NCBI GenBank assembly: GCA_036583965.1
Contig: JAZBQD010000015.1
Span: 23,093,310 to 23,157,309, forward strand
Direction of reading: 5' to 3'
DNA length: 64,000 nt
Source: Prunella strophiata
Lineage: Eukaryota; Chordata; Aves; Passeriformes; Prunellidae
Made by a program: the position numbers and the translations under genes. A model generated the notes under the pieces. The model was not told where the DNA came from. It saw only the letters and a list, made by a program, of their open reading frames with translations, and ran no database searches. Shown here one piece after another: positions 62,401-64,000 of the stretch. Position 1 is the stretch's first letter, and every line of letters starts with the position of its first letter.

Positions 62401-64000
62401 AGGGACTCCACCCTAAGTCCTTCAGATGAGGTTTAAAAGAAGCCTTTCCAGCAAATAGCAAGCACATCTCATGGAAGGCATAAGGGAGAAGAAGGATCTG
62501 TGCTGGTTAATGCACAATTTAAATTCTGGTCAGCAGGGGACCAGCCCCAGTGTTGGTGACTTCTCCAGCTCCATATAAAAAACGTTTCTCATTCCCTCCT
62601 AGTCCCTGGCCCCATGATTTTGGTCTCTTCACCCTGCATTCCCTGCCTTGGCCAGGCCATTTTTTTTAGCTTGTGGTTGAAGTATTTCACTTTTACATGT
62701 CTTTTGTCCATGTCATATTACTCTTCCCAAATTTTAAGTAGCTTTGTTCTCTTCAGTTGCTTTTTGGGGGGTGCTTTTGATGTGCTTGTTCACTTGACTT
62801 TCAGATATTGTGGCTCAATCACTGCTTGGTGGCCATGATCTGGTTAACTCCTTACAAACCTTGCAGTGTGAGTTGGAGGGCAAGGTACAAGTGTCCTTCA
62901 TCTTCAGTTTGAACAGCACAGGGCAGAAATCAGAGGAGAAATCCTAGCTGCAATGAAATGAACAGATGAAGTTAACAGAAAAATTATATTCAACTTCTAT
63001 GGGAATTTCCTCCTGGTTGGTTTTTTTTTATAAGTAGCTGGGAAATACCACTTAAAGTGGTACAATAACCACATAAATGCCTTTGGGGGGGACACAAAAA
63101 TGACATCAGCACACTCATTTCCTGAGTCAATGAGTTTGGTTCACTTTTTCTCTTCCAAAAATTATGTTTTAGCTGTGTGACTAACCTCAGTCACCTTTGT
63201 CAAAGCTGCAGAACTGCCATTATGCAATTTCCTTGGCAAAAGGCAGCTGCTGGAAAAGAATTGGTGCCCATAGAGAGAGGAAGGCTGCAGTGTGCCCGAG
63301 CTGCATTAGTAAACACTGTAAACTCCACAGCAGAGGAAGCTACAGGAAATCAGGCACCATAAATTCAGAGGCGTGCAGCATTAGCTGTTCCTTATGCAAT
63401 ATCCTGTATTTAAATTGTATTATTTTTGCTTCCCTTTATATAATATGGTGGTGTCTGGTGGAGTAACACAGCCAGCTAAGGGTGCTCTTCATCACTGCAG
63501 GCATTAGGTAGGACATGAGCAATCAAAAGGAATTGTAAAAAACACCATGTCTCTGTGTCCTGCTTGTAATTACCAACTTGGCAGGACTTCATTCGTGAAG
63601 AGGTGCAAGAATAGGCTGTAAGCTCCTGAGCTATATGAAGTTTAATACCTTCAATTCCAACCCCAAGAACATATTTTATAGCAGCAACGATTTTAAAGCT
63701 AGGGGCAAAAAAATCCTGCTGGAGCTTTGAGCTTGGAAGCCAAGTAGTAAATTTGAGAACAAATGGACCTGCTTTCATTTTCCTCCCATGTAGGTACTTC
63801 AGTCCTTATCCAAGGAACTCCACTGCTCCCTGGCACACTATGGGGCTTGTATCATCAGCTGCCCCTCAGGAGATGATCTCTGATTGATTTTACAGTCCAG
63901 GGAAGTTGTAGTCTTCCAGCTCAATGGGATCACTTTCAGGAGCAGTGCTGACTTAAATACATTTTTCGTTTGGTGGTAAGGGATGAAACAGCACCAGGAT
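59411..64000. other. Downstream flank of FRAT, no supported gene
   Basis: AT-rich DNA with homopolymers (A19 at 59525-59543, and shorter T runs at about 59781 and 59861). I see no reading frame with domains or splice signals, no CR1, and no RNA gene. A neighbouring gene could begin beyond the window. Confidence 0.4.
59525..59543. repeat. Poly(A) run, 19 bases
   Basis: An A homopolymer about 130 bp past the FRAT poly(A) signal, with no attached element. Confidence 0.9.

Overview
This is nuclear DNA from a bird, most likely a passerine. The repeats say so: 5'-truncated CR1 retrotransposons on both strands, most ending in the AT-TCTATGATTCTATG type of tail, and one tRNA(Ile)-headed SINE with a CR1-like tail, a structure I know from songbirds (TguSINE1 type). 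The only protein I can name by family is FRAT/GBP, the GSK-3-binding Wnt regulator. The species cannot be read from the window.

Layout. 0.7-3.9 kb holds a minus-strand spliced gene that I built exon by exon. It has a CpG-island first exon with a good start context, three further exons joined by GT-AG introns with matching phases, and a poly(A) signal. It predicts a small multi-pass membrane protein that I do not recognise. Its last exon carries an in-frame TGA followed by 54 more open codons. Its promoter side carries a 19-bp minisatellite of about 20 copies. 4.4-57 kb is a gene-poor interval with CR1 copies, one SINE, simple repeats, a 45-bp duplicated word, and a few candidate regulatory patches. 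57-59.4 kb is a second, very GC-rich CpG island containing the single-exon FRAT gene on the plus strand. It has a triplicated 58-bp unit, NF-Y/Sp1-type promoter boxes, a FOX site and a clear poly(A) signal. 59.4-64 kb shows nothing I can support beyond homopolymers.

The two genes have their promoters about 53 kb apart and are transcribed away from each other. If the intervening DNA has a function, it is most likely regulatory. FRAT is expected to inhibit GSK-3 and so stabilise beta-catenin. Nothing in the sequence links the unknown membrane protein to that pathway.

All calls are by eye from sequence. No alignment, splice predictor or database search was run.
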